Of a DNA stretch of 64,000 nucleotides, positions 1 to 8,843 are shown piece by piece. Each line of letters opens with the position of its first letter. The stretch's first letter is position 1. Below the pieces are notes generated by a model. The model was not told the DNA's origin and did not search any database. It was given only the letters and a program-made list of their open reading frames with translations. The stretch is from Paraburkholderia terricola. Its GTDB lineage: Bacteria; Pseudomonadota; Gammaproteobacteria; Burkholderiales; Burkholderiaceae. The stretch spans positions 1 through 64,000 of the forward strand of contig NZ_FRAB01000027.1 of assembly GCF_900142195.1 (NCBI RefSeq), in the 5' to 3' direction. The translations under genes and the position numbers were made by a program.

Positions 1-196
1 CGCCGAATAGCGCGTCAAGTTCGGCCTGCACACTGGCGCACATGCCGGACATCATCAGCGCGGCCATGCGCGGCAAGGTCAGTGTGCGATTGCGGGTAAA
101 GGCAGTGGGAGAACGACGCACGCGATCGGCGAGCGCCGGATCGAGCAGGAAATCGGAGAACTCAGCCAGAAGCCGCGAGGACGCTGGTATTTGAGT
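1..196 (-). CDS. IS4 family transposase, N-terminal fragment
   Basis: The minus strand reads an open frame ending at the window edge with the segments LAEFSDFLLDPAL, SPTAFTRNRTLTLPRMAALM and SVQAELDALFG. This order (an S/T-x-FTR-x-R stretch, then LPR...MM, then VQAELD) is what the N-terminus of IS4-family transposases looks like. The frame is closed by a TGA at 199-197 and has no ATG, GTG or TTG before it enters the conserved part. An ATG at 200-198 lies one frame away and runs into a stop after 12 codons. Either the start is a rare codon such as CTG at 169, or the 5' end carries a frameshift and the copy is inactive. The rest of the gene is beyond the window. Confidence 0.6.
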
Positions 197-293
197 TCAT
201 ATCGTTGATTTATCAGTGAGTTATGCGATGAAGTTTACAGGGGCAATGCCTCGTTTACAAGCTCTTTGAGGCTTAAGTTGAGAGCATTGCCCC
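1..293 (-). mobile_element. IS4-type insertion sequence, one end only
   Basis: The left edge of the window carries the 5' part of a minus-strand transposase gene and about 90 bases upstream of it. A perfect 10-bp inverted repeat, GGGGCAATGC at 240-249 and GCATTGCCCC at 284-293, lies upstream of the gene, and a further GGGGCAACCCC follows at 299-309. I take the outer end of the element to lie somewhere in 284-309, but the terminal repeat cannot be fixed because the other end is outside the window. Confidence 0.5.
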
Positions 294-385
294 GCACAGG
301 GGCAACCCCAATAGACCACTAACAAATCAAGAAAAGGCCAAAAACAACAAAACCACAACCCAAGCCGCCGAGCAGGCAAAAACCT

Positions 386-1786
386 TCAAACATCCGCCCC
401 ACCCAAAGCCCGCGACTCATCCGCCGAATCCCCTTCCTCCCGCGCATCATTCCCATACTCGACAAGCCGGTTATACAGCGTCTTAAGACTGATCCCGAGA
501 ATCTCCGCGGCACGCGTCTTCACGCCACCGCATTGCTCGAGCGTCGCGAGAATCAGTTGACGATCCGCCTCGGCGAGCGACGTGCCAAACGGTATCGTGA
601 TCGCCGTGCCGGCGGTAGGCTTCGACAACGTGATCTGCAACGGCACGGTCGCCGTGCTATCGGAGTCGGTCCCCGACATGATGTGCGCGCGCTGCACGTA
701 GTTCTTCAGTTCACGCACATTGCCCGGCCACGGGTACGACAGCAGCATTTCCTTCACCGCCGCCGGGAAATGCTTCTTCGTACCGTGGCGTTCGTTCAGT
801 TCGTCGAGGAATGCCTGCGCCAACAGTTCCACGTCCTTGCCGCGCTCGCGCAGCGGCGGCAGACTGATCGGGAACACATTCAGACGGTGGTACAGGTCGA
901 GCCGCAGTTTGCCTTCGAGCACGGCCTGCTCGGGATCGCGATTCGTGGCCGCGATGAGGCGCACGTCGGTTTCGATTTCCTTCGTCGTGCCGACCCGCAT
1001 GAACATGCCGGTTTCGAGCACGCGCAGCAGCTTCACCTGCAACTCGATCGGCATCTCGGTGATTTCGTCGAGGAACAGCGTGCCGCCGTTCGCGCGCTCG
1101 AAATAGCCCTTGTGCTGACGGTCAGCGCCGGTAAACGAGCCGCGCTCATGACCGAACATCTCCGATTCGATCAGGTTCGGCGAAATCGCGCCGCAGTTCA
1201 CCGCCAGAAACGCATGCTTGCGGCGCAAGCTCAGTTCGTGCAGCGTCTGTGCGGCGACTTCCTTGCCGGTGCCCGATTCGCCCACCAGCATCACGGAGGC
1301 CGCCGTCGGCGCAACGCGGCCGATCTGGTCGTACACCTCCTGCATGGCCGGCGAGTTGCCGAGCATCAAGCCGAAGCGGCCCATGCGCCGCAACTCGCCG
1401 CGCAACGTGCCGATTTCCGCCTTGAGGTCGCCCGCGCGCGGCAGGCGCGACAGAATCGCCTTCACGCGCTGCATGTTGATGGGCTTCACGAGGTAATCGG
1501 TGGCGCCCATTTTCAGCGCGCTGACCGCCGACTCCACCGTGGCATGCCCAGTGATCACGATCACTTCCACGCCCGAGCGCGGATCCAGATCTTCGAACAG
1601 ATCGACCCCGCTGCCGTCGGGCAGCTTCAGGTCGGTAAAGACGACGTCCGGCATTTGCCGGACCAGTTGAATGCGCGCTTCGCGCAGATCGCCCGCGGTG
1701 GCGGTGGTCAAGCCGTCTTCCCCGATGATGGCGGAAAGCGCCTCGCGGGTACCGGCATCGTCATCGACAATCAGTACATGTGGCAT
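386..1786 (-). CDS. sigma-54-dependent response regulator, NtrC family
   Basis: Cytoplasmic transcription activator that remodels sigma-54 RNA polymerase after phosphorylation by a histidine kinase. The 466-aa protein has a receiver domain (about 1-120, phospho-acceptor Asp52 in VFTDLKLPDG), an AAA+ domain (Walker A GESGTGKE at 169-176, GHERGSFTGA loop at 211-221, Walker B TLFLDE) and a C-terminal Fis-type helix-turn-helix (TRAAEILGISLKTLYNRL). The sigma-54 contact loop is GSFTGA rather than GAFTGA, as in the second activator at 3.1-4.1 kb. No kinase gene is next to it, so the partner is unknown. The 299 bases upstream (1787-2085) hold no gene. Confidence 0.9.
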   Translation of the reverse strand: MPHVLIVDDDAGTREALSAIIGEDGLTTATAGDLREARIQLVRQMPDVVFTDLKLPDGSGVDLFEDLDPRSGVEVIVITGHATVESAVSALKMGATDYLVKPINMQRVKAILSRLPRAGDLKAEIGTLRGELRRMGRFGLMLGNSPAMQEVYDQIGRVAPTAASVMLVGESGTGKEVAAQTLHELSLRRKHAFLAVNCGAISPNLIESEMFGHERGSFTGADRQHKGYFERANGGTLFLDEITEMPIELQVKLLRVLETGMFMRVGTTKEIETDVRLIAATNRDPEQAVLEGKLRLDLYHRLNVFPISLPPLRERGKDVELLAQAFLDELNERHGTKKHFPAAVKEMLLSYPWPGNVRELKNYVQRAHIMSGTDSDSTATVPLQITLSKPTAGTAITIPFGTSLAEADRQLILATLEQCGGVKTRAAEILGISLKTLYNRLVEYGNDAREEGDSADESRALGGADV

Positions 1787-2085
1787 CGCGTCTCGAGAGC
1801 CTGAAAGCGTGAGTGAAGAAACATGCTAACGCGCATGCCGGAAAAACGGGTCGCGGTCCGTTGCCTCGCGACGCTGCGCCAGCACCGAAGCGCGTCAACG
1901 TGTCGCAAAAACGCAGAACCTTCGACTTAGTGCAATAACGCAACAATGACCAGATAAATTCGCATGCGCGATGGGTCATTGTTGCTTATTTGCCTATTAT
2001 ACGGCTTTATCGAGACAAACCGGCAATGCGTGCCCGAGCGCGCTCGACGCTCGGCACGCCGGCCGAGCACTGCGTGAAGGCGTGG

Positions 2086-2352
2086 TCAGCTATGTGGAAA
2101 CGGCCACGCACCGCCGTTGCCGTTCGGATGCGCCGAGCCGTTGCCGCCATGCGTGGCCGGCGCGGTCGCCGCCGCCGTGCCACCGGCGGGCGTGGCAGGC
2201 GTTTCCGCCACCGCGCCGCCCTCGCCCTCCCAGCGGCTCAGTTCACGCGCCGCCGGAATCTGCGCGGCGCGGCTACGCTGCACGTAGCGGACCGCGAGAA
2301 AGCCGCCGAGCGCCATCAACGCGCCGAAGATGCCGATTTTGGGTCCTGTCAT
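2086..2352 (-). CDS. small membrane-anchored hypothetical protein
   Basis: An 88-aa protein starting MTGPKIGIFGALMALGG. One N-terminal hydrophobic segment (about residues 5-22) is followed by a short basic stretch and a low-complexity tail rich in Ala, Gly, Thr and Asn, so it is probably a single-pass inner-membrane protein with a disordered tail. The start at 2352 is chosen because AAAGGAG lies just upstream; a longer frame would overlap the next gene. It follows the DUF883-like gene at 2400-2720 on the same strand with a 47-base gap, so the two are probably cotranscribed. I do not recognise a function. Confidence 0.65.
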   Translation of the reverse strand: MTGPKIGIFGALMALGGFLAVRYVQRSRAAQIPAARELSRWEGEGGAVAETPATPAGGTAAATAPATHGGNGSAHPNGNGGAWPFPHS

Positions 2353-2399
2353 CGCGAACTCCTTTGTCGTCGTGAAGCGGATACGTGCCGAACCGGGCG

Positions 2400-2720
2400 T
2401 TAGCGCGCGCTCAGCACGCCGAGCAGGAAGCCGACGCCCGCGGCAATACCGATCGCGCGCCACGGGTTGTGCCGCACATACTGTTTCGTGTTGACCGCGG
2501 CAACCCGATAGCGCCGCTGCGCGCCTTGTTGCGCATCGCCGAGCGCGGATTGCAGCGTCTCCACATGCGTGCCCAGCTTGTCGCGCAACACGCCGACGCC
2601 CTCGCCCGGCACGTTGGCCGCAAGCCGCAGCATTTCCTCCGAATCCTTCAGCAGCACTCGCAGGTCCTCGACAATCTTCTGCCCGCCGAGCGCAAGCTGT
2701 TGCGTGGTGTCAGTCATCAT
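2400..2720 (-). CDS. DUF883/ElaB-YqjD family protein
   Basis: A 106-aa protein of the ElaB/YqjD/DUF883 type: a long amphipathic N-terminal helix followed by a C-terminal glycine-rich membrane segment (NPWRAIGIAAGVGFLLG) and a very short tail. Characterised E. coli relatives are inner-membrane proteins that bind ribosomes in stationary phase and are stress-induced; that role is inferred only by family. The start has AAGGAG six bases before ATG at 2720; a second in-frame ATG directly follows. It is upstream of the small membrane gene at 2086-2352. Confidence 0.8.
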   Translation of the reverse strand: MMTDTTQQLALGGQKIVEDLRVLLKDSEEMLRLAANVPGEGVGVLRDKLGTHVETLQSALGDAQQGAQRRYRVAAVNTKQYVRHNPWRAIGIAAGVGFLLGVLSAR

Positions 2721-3073
2721 TCACTCCTTGTCTGAGTTCAGCGGTCGCGGGTGGTTCCGGGTCCGTCATCGCCGATGACGACGCGCATTCGTCGCACACC
2801 AAGCCGCGACAGGTCATCGCGCGGGAAACACATGCCTATCGGCTGCATTGCGCAAGGCGCGTGCCCGGTAAAACCATCGCGCGCTCGCGGCGCGGCCGCG
2901 CTTCAGGCAGTCTCGACCGACTTCGCACGAATGTCGCGGCTCGTCGTTACACGGATTGCCGTAAGCGGCCTGCAAGTGGTTAAATCGACCTTTGTGAGAG
3001 ACGGCTTCGGCCCATCTCGTTCCCAGGCCTGCGCGCCGCAACAACGAACCCCCTGGCACAGGACTCCCCGTTT
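2721..3073. other. divergent intergenic region
   Basis: 353 bases between the minus-strand DUF883-like gene and the plus-strand sigma-54 activator. It should contain both promoters. I looked for a -24/-12 element and found no convincing GG-N10-GC match, and no gene is supported here. Confidence 0.4.
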
Positions 3074-4132
3074 ATGACGTCAATCGATGTGGACTCGCCC
3101 AGCGTCTCCGCCGGCGGCGGCGCTTCGGCAAACGCGAAGCAACGCGTCGCGGACGTCCCGGGACTGAAATCGTATGGGCTGCTCTACGGCTCGTCGCCGG
3201 TGATGCTCGATCTGTACGAGCAGATCGAGCGCGTTGCCGGCACCGACGCGACCGCTCTCATCATTGGCGAATCCGGCACGGGTAAGGAATTGATCGCCCG
3301 CACGATTCACGATCAAAGCGGCCGCAAGAACGCACCGTTCGTCGCCGTGAACTGCGGCGCGATCCCCGACGAACTGATCGAAGCCGAACTGTTCGGCCAC
3401 GAGAAAGGCAGCTTCACGGGCGCGGTTCAAGGCCGCATCGGCTACTTCGAACACGCGAACGGCGGCACGCTGTTTCTCGACGAAGTCACGGAAATGGCGC
3501 CGGTGCGCCAAGTCAAGCTGTTGCGCGCGCTCGAGACGGGCACCTTCTATCGGGTCGGCGGCAACCAGTTGATCAGCGGCGACGTACGCGTGATCGCCGC
3601 CACCAATCGCGACCCCGCGGTGGCCGTCAAGGAAAACGGCCTGCGTGAAGATCTCATGTATCGACTCGCGGTGTTTCCCTTGCGCGCGCCGCCGTTGCGC
3701 GAGCGCGAAAACGATCGCGAACTGCTCGCGCAGCATTTCCTCGCGCAGTTGAACCACCAGGAGGGTGCGAACAAGAGCTTCAGCAAGCGCTCGATCGAAA
3801 CGCTGCGCACCTGGTCGTGGCCGGGCAACGTGCGCGAGTTGAAGAACGCGGTTTATCGCGCGTTCATTCTCGCGGAGAAGACGGTCGAGCTGCCGCACCC
3901 GCACCTCGCGTCGCGTGTGAAGAAGCCCGTGACCCAGGGCGACGCGATGAGCGTGTGGATCGGCACGCCGCTCGCCGACGCGCAAAAGCAGATCATTCTC
4001 GGCACGCTCAAATATTGCGGCGGCGACAAGCGGCGCGCGGCCAAGGCGCTCGGCGTGAGTCTGAAGACGCTGTACAACCGCCTGAGCGCTTACGGCGGCG
4101 AAGACGGCCCCGAGGAAGAAATCGAGCCGTAA
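3074..4132 (+). CDS. sigma-54 activator without receiver domain
   Basis: A 352-aa enhancer-binding protein made of an AAA+ domain (Walker A GESGTGKE at 65-72, GSFTGA loop at 112-117, Walker B TLFLDE) and a Fis-type DNA-binding domain (RRAAKALGVSLKTLYNRL). The first roughly 35 residues are low complexity, with no receiver, GAF or PAS domain, so activity is presumably controlled by expression or by a partner protein. It is clearly paralogous to the response regulator at 386-1786: the C-terminal blocks GTSLAEADRQLIL and GTPLADAQKQIIL and the helix-turn-helix align directly. It begins at the ATG at 3074 with only a weak AGGA upstream. Confidence 0.88.
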   Translation: MTSIDVDSPSVSAGGGASANAKQRVADVPGLKSYGLLYGSSPVMLDLYEQIERVAGTDATALIIGESGTGKELIARTIHDQSGRKNAPFVAVNCGAIPDELIEAELFGHEKGSFTGAVQGRIGYFEHANGGTLFLDEVTEMAPVRQVKLLRALETGTFYRVGGNQLISGDVRVIAATNRDPAVAVKENGLREDLMYRLAVFPLRAPPLRERENDRELLAQHFLAQLNHQEGANKSFSKRSIETLRTWSWPGNVRELKNAVYRAFILAEKTVELPHPHLASRVKKPVTQGDAMSVWIGTPLADAQKQIILGTLKYCGGDKRRAAKALGVSLKTLYNRLSAYGGEDGPEEEIEP

Positions 4133-4481
4133 GCCTCGGCTGCAACGCTCACGTGATTCAATCGCGTGAGCGCGCCTTTGGTTGGCCGGTGCCGGAAGTT
4201 CGCACGCTAGATGCAACGGAAGGTGCAACGAGCGCGTTCAGCGCGTCACGCAATCTCTATCGATCCCTTCGCATCGCCAATCAAATCGGCCGTCACCGCA
4301 AGCAGAAACCGATTTGCCTCGCATCATCTTTTGCAATTCCTTGCACTTTCCCTCTGCCAATTACAAATGGCATCCTGCAAAATGCGGCAGCGCATATTGC
4401 AACGATGGAAAGGCGTGCCGCTCGTTCACACATCGGTTTCGAGTATGAGCGCGCGACACTTGCAGGAGCACGGACAGGGAC
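4133..4481. other. upstream region of lipoprotein pair
   Basis: 349 bases after the activator and before the duplicated lipoprotein genes. Base composition is visibly less GC-rich at 4320-4400. No gene is supported; the promoter of the lipoprotein pair is expected here. Confidence 0.35.
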
Positions 4482-5060
4482 ATGCAGAAAAGTATCGTGT
4501 GGGCGGCGGGCGTGAAACAAACGACGAGGCGCGGACGCATCAATACAACAGCGCTCGTTGCGTTGGCAGTGGCGGTGACGTCGGCGCTGAGCGGCTGTAG
4601 TTCGCTCTATTCCGAAGGCGCCACCACAAGCGCCGGTATCGCGGGCGCCGCGCTCGCGGCGAAGGTCACCAGCAATGCGGCCGTCGCCACCGGCATCGGT
4701 CTCGGCGCGGTGGCCGCGGCCCGCGCCGGCGTCCAGTACTCCGAGCGCGTGGTTCACAAGAACACGCAGGACGGCATCGCAAGAATCGCCGGGCCGCTCG
4801 AGGTCGGCGCGGTCGCGCCGTGGAGCGTCACTCACTCGGTGCCGATCGAGGACGACGAACATGGCCGCGTCACGGTCAGCCGCGCGATCAGCACGGGTGC
4901 ACTCGACTGCAAGGAAATCGTTTTCTCGGTCGATCAAACCGCCACCAAGAATGTGCCGGCAAGCAGCGCGTTCTACGTCGCGTCGATCTGCCGCGACGGC
5001 GACAACTGGAAATGGGCATCGGCTGAACCCGCCACCGAACGCTGGGGCGCGCTGCAATGA
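4482..5060 (+). CDS. putative lipoprotein, first of a tandem pair
   Basis: A 192-aa exported protein. A basic N-region and hydrophobic stretch end in the lipobox ALSGC (Cys39), so it should be lipidated and anchored in a membrane facing the periplasm. The mature part begins with Ala/Gly-rich, glycine-zipper-like sequence, and the protein ends WKWASAEPATERWGALQ. It overlaps the next gene by four bases (ATGA) and is its paralogue, sharing the lipobox, the glycine-rich stretch, a P-W-S/A-V-x-H-x-x-P-I-E block and the C-terminal ending. No function is recognised. The ATG has an AGGGA almost touching it and GGAG further up, so the start is moderately sure. Confidence 0.75.
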   Translation: MQKSIVWAAGVKQTTRRGRINTTALVALAVAVTSALSGCSSLYSEGATTSAGIAGAALAAKVTSNAAVATGIGLGAVAAARAGVQYSERVVHKNTQDGIARIAGPLEVGAVAPWSVTHSVPIEDDEHGRVTVSRAISTGALDCKEIVFSVDQTATKNVPASSAFYVASICRDGDNWKWASAEPATERWGALQ

Positions 5061-5638
5061 CGGCGCGCTTGCATCTGCGTTCGCTGGCGGATCGGCGCCA
5101 GCGTCCGCTTTTCCGCACGGCTTCGCTTTCCGGCAACCGGCTGCGGCTTCTGCTGGCCGGCGCGGTCTGTGTCGGGGCGAGCCTGTTGACGAGCGGCTGT
5201 TCGTCGGTCGGCGCGGCGAGCGGCGCGGCGGCCGGCGTCGCGTCCGGTCTCATCACATCGAATCCGGCGGTGGGCATTGGCGTCGGCATTGCCGTGCAGG
5301 CCGCGACCGACGAAGCGATCGGCCGCTACATGCGCACCATGCACACCGACCAGCAGAATATGATCGCCGCATTGGCGGGCGCGATGCCGGTCGGCGAGAC
5401 GCGGCCGTGGGCGGTCAAGCATGCGCTGCCGATCGAGAACGGCCACGGCCAGGTGCGCGTGACGCGCGCGTTCGGCTCGGCCCTCGCGCTGTGCAAGGAG
5501 TTCGTGTTCTCGGTGCAGGACGGCGACGGCCCGAACGCACATGAAGACTGGTACACCGCGAGCGCCTGCCGGCAGGACAAAGGCTGGAAGTGGGCGTCCG
5601 CGGAACCGGCGGTCGCGCGCTGGGGTGCGCTGCAATAA
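5057..5638 (+). CDS. putative lipoprotein, second of a tandem pair
   Basis: A 193-aa exported protein with lipobox LTSGC (Cys48) after a long basic N-region. The mature sequence opens with a glycine/alanine-rich repeat-like stretch (GAASGAAAGVASGL) and ends KWASAEPAVARWGALQ, nearly the same as its neighbour upstream. The start codon overlaps the upstream stop (ATGA), which indicates translational coupling. The two genes look like an old tandem duplication; they are diverged in the middle. No function is recognised. Confidence 0.75.
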   Translation: MTARLHLRSLADRRQRPLFRTASLSGNRLRLLLAGAVCVGASLLTSGCSSVGAASGAAAGVASGLITSNPAVGIGVGIAVQAATDEAIGRYMRTMHTDQQNMIAALAGAMPVGETRPWAVKHALPIENGHGQVRVTRAFGSALALCKEFVFSVQDGDGPNAHEDWYTASACRQDKGWKWASAEPAVARWGALQ

Positions 5639-5665
5639 GCGCGCGGCAAAACTCGGGCGGCAATG

Positions 5666-5695
5666 AAAAAACGGCAGGGAGACCCTGCCGTTTTT
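5666..5695. terminator. bidirectional intrinsic terminator
   Basis: AAAAAACGGCAGGG and CCCTGCCGTTTTT form a 7-8 bp GC stem with a 4-base loop, with an A-run on one side and a T-run on the other. It sits between the convergent lipoprotein pair and the ABC ATPase gene and can serve both strands. Confidence 0.85.
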
Positions 5696-5726
5696 ACTTG
5701 AAACGCATCAATCGGCCGGAACGCCC

Positions 5727-7073
5727 TTAAGACTCCACGTCTTCCAGGCTGAAGATTTCCGTCTGGTCGTTGTACGAGAAGATCTCGCCATAACGGCCCC
5801 AGTTGATGACCGCGTCGAGCGTCTCTTCCGCGGCGCTGTCCGACAGGAAATCCTCCAGCTCCTGCTCGAAGCGCACGCGCGGCGCGCGATGCCCCGGCCG
5901 CTCGTTCAGCACCTTCTTGATCCGCGCGGCGAGCGGCACGTGCCGCAGCAGATGCTCGGCGAACATCATCTTGCGTTCCTGGGTGCCGAACTCGGCGAAC
6001 ACACGCGCCGGCGGCGTCAGGAAAATATCGCCCTCGCGCACGTCCGCGAAGCCCAGGTGTTGCAGCACTTCGGCCACCGGGAACAGATCGTCCACTTCCA
6101 GATGCAGCGAGCGCGCGATCTCCGGCATGTCGGCGCGGCCATGATACGGCGCGGCGGCGAGCGTCTCGATCAGACCGGCCATCAGGTTGGTCGACACGTG
6201 CGGCAGCCAACTGTGCAGCTCCAACCCCTTCTTGGTCTTTTCGTCGGTCTGACGCGCGGTCATCTTCGCGTAGATTTCGTCGACCAGCCGCCGGAACGCC
6301 GGATCCAGCCGGTTGCGCGGATGCTTGAACGGCACCTTGATCTCGGCGATCACGCGGCCCGGATTGGACGACAGCACGAGAATCCGGTCGCACATGAACA
6401 CCGCTTCCTCGATGTTGTGCGTGACGATCAGCACCGCCTTGATCGGCATGCGGCCTTGCGTCCACAGATCGAGCAAGTCGGTGCGCAGCGTTTCGGCCGT
6501 GAGCACGTCGAGCGCGGAGAACGGCTCGTCCATCAGCAGCAGCGTGGGATCGACCACCAGCGCGCGCGCGAAACCGACGCGCTGACGCATGCCGCCCGAC
6601 AACTCGCGCGGATAAGCATTCTCGAAGCCGTCGAGACCGATCAGGTCGATCGCGGCAAGCGCGCGTTCGCGGCGCTCGCGCGCAGCCACGCCCTGCGCCT
6701 CGAGACCTGCTTCGACGTTCTGCAGCACGGTCAGCCACGGGAACAGCGCGAAGGTCTGAAACACCATTGCGACGCCTTTCGCGGGACCGTCGAGCGGCTT
6801 GCCCATATATGTCACTTCGCCGTCGGTCGGTTCGATCAGACCGGCGATGATGCGCAACAGCGTCGATTTGCCCGAGCCTGAGCGGCCCAGCAAACCGACG
6901 ATCTCGCCTTCGCGCAGCGACAGGTTCGCGTCGTCGAGGACGAGCAGTTCGCCCTGCGACTTGTTGAACCCGCGGCACACGTCCTTGACGCGCAGGATCT
7001 CTTCGCCGAGGCGCGGCGGCTTCGGCGGCGTCTGGATCGGCGCGGCGGTCATAGCAGCTTTAGGATTTTGCAT
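5727..7073 (-). CDS. NitT/TauT-type ABC importer ATPase with C-terminal AAA-associated domain
   Basis: Cytoplasmic ATPase powering an importer of the nitrate/sulfonate/taurine class. The 448-aa protein has a complete ABC domain in about the first 260 residues (Walker A GRSGSGKST, signature LSGGMRQRVGFARAL, Walker B LLLMDEPFSALD). A second region of about 160 residues matches the AAA-associated C-terminal domain type found in this subgroup. It lies 18 bases downstream of the double-permease gene and is surely in its operon. No periplasmic binding protein lies nearby. The substrate cannot be read from the sequence. An alternative start at 7052 is possible. Confidence 0.85.
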   Translation of the reverse strand: MQNPKAAMTAAPIQTPPKPPRLGEEILRVKDVCRGFNKSQGELLVLDDANLSLREGEIVGLLGRSGSGKSTLLRIIAGLIEPTDGEVTYMGKPLDGPAKGVAMVFQTFALFPWLTVLQNVEAGLEAQGVAARERRERALAAIDLIGLDGFENAYPRELSGGMRQRVGFARALVVDPTLLLMDEPFSALDVLTAETLRTDLLDLWTQGRMPIKAVLIVTHNIEEAVFMCDRILVLSSNPGRVIAEIKVPFKHPRNRLDPAFRRLVDEIYAKMTARQTDEKTKKGLELHSWLPHVSTNLMAGLIETLAAAPYHGRADMPEIARSLHLEVDDLFPVAEVLQHLGFADVREGDIFLTPPARVFAEFGTQERKMMFAEHLLRHVPLAARIKKVLNERPGHRAPRVRFEQELEDFLSDSAAEETLDAVINWGRYGEIFSYNDQTEIFSLEDVES

Positions 7074-7091
7074 CGCGTTTTGCCTTATTAC

Positions 7092-8843
7092 TCAATCGAG
7101 CCGGAGCTTGGCTTCGGCATAGGCGTACATCGGACGCCACAGCAGGCGGTTGAACAGAGTCACGAACAGGGACATCACGGCGATGCCCACGATGATCTTC
7201 GGGTAGTCGCCCGCCTCGGTGGACTGCGCGATGTAGGCGCCGAGTCCGTGCGCCATCACCCGGGTGTCGCCCCACTGAACGAATTCGGCGACGATGCTCG
7301 CGTTCCACGCGCCGCCCGAGGCCGTGATCGCGCCCGTCACGTAGTACGGGAAAATGCCCGGCAGAATGGCCTGGCGCCACCATTGCCAGCCGCGAATGTG
7401 GAAGTTCTTGGCCGCCTCGCGATAGTCGTTCGGATACGAGGTCGCGCCGGCAATCACGTTGAACAGGATATACCACTGGGTGCCGAGCACGATCAGCGGC
7501 GACAGCCAGATGTCTGGGTTCAGACGGAAGCGCACGATCGCGATGACGAACACCGGGAACAGCAGGTTGGCCGGAAACGCGGCCAGAAACTGCGCGAGCG
7601 GCTGGATCTTTTCGGCAAGCGCCGGACGCAGCCCGATCAGCACACCCACCGGCACCCACACCACCGACGCCAGCGCGATCAGCAACACCACGCGCAACAG
7701 CGTGATGAGACCCAGCACGAGCACATGGCCGACTTCGTCGAGCGAGACGCCGGTGCGCACATAGATGAACACCCGATACACCACGTACACGGTGCCGGCC
7801 AGCACCAGCGCCGCCCACGCGATGTCGCCGACGCGCGAGCGCTTCTGGATCCGCGGCATCTGAAAGCGCCGCCCCTGGATCGCCGGCAAGCGGAACGGCA
7901 CGCGCGCGGCCTTCGCGAACATCCAGCCGAGCGGCACGAGCAGGCGGTGAATCAGACGCGTGCGGCGAATCAGGTCGAGCAGCCACGATTCGGGCGCGTC
8001 GCCCGAACTGGTGGTTTCCATGCGGAACTTGTCGGCCCATGCGACGAGCGGACGGAACAGCAACTGGTCGTAGGCGAGAATCACGACCGTCATCGCGAGG
8101 ATCACCCAGCCGATCGCGTGGAGGTTCTGCTCGACGATCGCCTGCGCCAGATAGGCGCCGATCCCCGGCAGCGTGATCGAGCGGTTGCCGACCGTGATCG
8201 CCTCCGAGGCGACCACGAAGAACCAGCCGCCCGACATCGACATCATCATGTTCCAGATGAGGCCGGGCATCGAGAACGGCACTTCCAGCTTCCAGAAGCG
8301 CTGCCACGAGGTCAGGTGAAAGCCGCGCGAGACTTCGTCGAGATCGCGCGGCACGGTGCGCAGCGACTGATAGAAGCTGAACGTCATGTTCCACGCCTGG
8401 CTCGTGAAGATCGCGAAGATCGCCGCGAGTTCTGCGCCGAGCACGCGGCCCGGAAACAGCGCGAGAAAGAACGTGACCGTAAACGAGATGTAGCCGAGCA
8501 CCGGCACCGACTGCAGGATGTCGAGAATCGGCACAAGCACGAGACCCGCGCGGCGGCTCTTGGCGGCCAGCGTGCCGTAGGCCAGCGTGAAGATCAGCGA
8601 GGCGACCATGGCCGCCAGCATGCGCAGGGTCGTGCGCATCGCATATTCAGGCAGGTTCGAGGGGTCGAGCGAGATCGCCTGGGTCTTGAGCGTCGACATC
8701 GGCGCAAGCGTCTCGTGAAAGCCGATCGCCGCCATCGCGATGATGCAGATGATCAACGGAAAGGCGACGAAGTCCCAGCGATTGGGCAATACCCGCCATG
8801 CCGACGCATTGGCGGTGCGCTTCAGGTTGAAGTTGAAATCCAT
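7092..8843 (-). CDS. ABC importer permease with two fused transmembrane domains
   Basis: A 583-aa inner-membrane protein containing two binding-protein-dependent permease domains in one chain, one in each half. Each has about six hydrophobic segments and an EAA-type loop for the ATPase; the second reads YREAAKNFHIRGWQWWRQAI, the first LDEVSRGFHLTSWQRFWKL. A single fused permease replaces the usual homo- or heterodimer. GGGGAG nine bases before the ATG supports the start. It is the first gene of a two-gene operon with the ATPase. Confidence 0.85.
   Translation of the reverse strand: MDFNFNLKRTANASAWRVLPNRWDFVAFPLIICIIAMAAIGFHETLAPMSTLKTQAISLDPSNLPEYAMRTTLRMLAAMVASLIFTLAYGTLAAKSRRAGLVLVPILDILQSVPVLGYISFTVTFFLALFPGRVLGAELAAIFAIFTSQAWNMTFSFYQSLRTVPRDLDEVSRGFHLTSWQRFWKLEVPFSMPGLIWNMMMSMSGGWFFVVASEAITVGNRSITLPGIGAYLAQAIVEQNLHAIGWVILAMTVVILAYDQLLFRPLVAWADKFRMETTSSGDAPESWLLDLIRRTRLIHRLLVPLGWMFAKAARVPFRLPAIQGRRFQMPRIQKRSRVGDIAWAALVLAGTVYVVYRVFIYVRTGVSLDEVGHVLVLGLITLLRVVLLIALASVVWVPVGVLIGLRPALAEKIQPLAQFLAAFPANLLFPVFVIAIVRFRLNPDIWLSPLIVLGTQWYILFNVIAGATSYPNDYREAAKNFHIRGWQWWRQAILPGIFPYYVTGAITASGGAWNASIVAEFVQWGDTRVMAHGLGAYIAQSTEAGDYPKIIVGIAVMSLFVTLFNRLLWRPMYAYAEAKLRLD

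Noticed and set aside
533..1804. 423-aa open frame antisense to the sigma-54 response regulator
   Set aside because: Arg/His/Gln-rich composition typical of antisense frames in GC-rich genes; the opposite strand has an obvious protein with all motifs.
4360..4400. Possible sigma-54 promoter (TGGCATCCTGC) before the lipoprotein pair
   Set aside because: The distance between GG and GC elements is wrong for a -24/-12 promoter.
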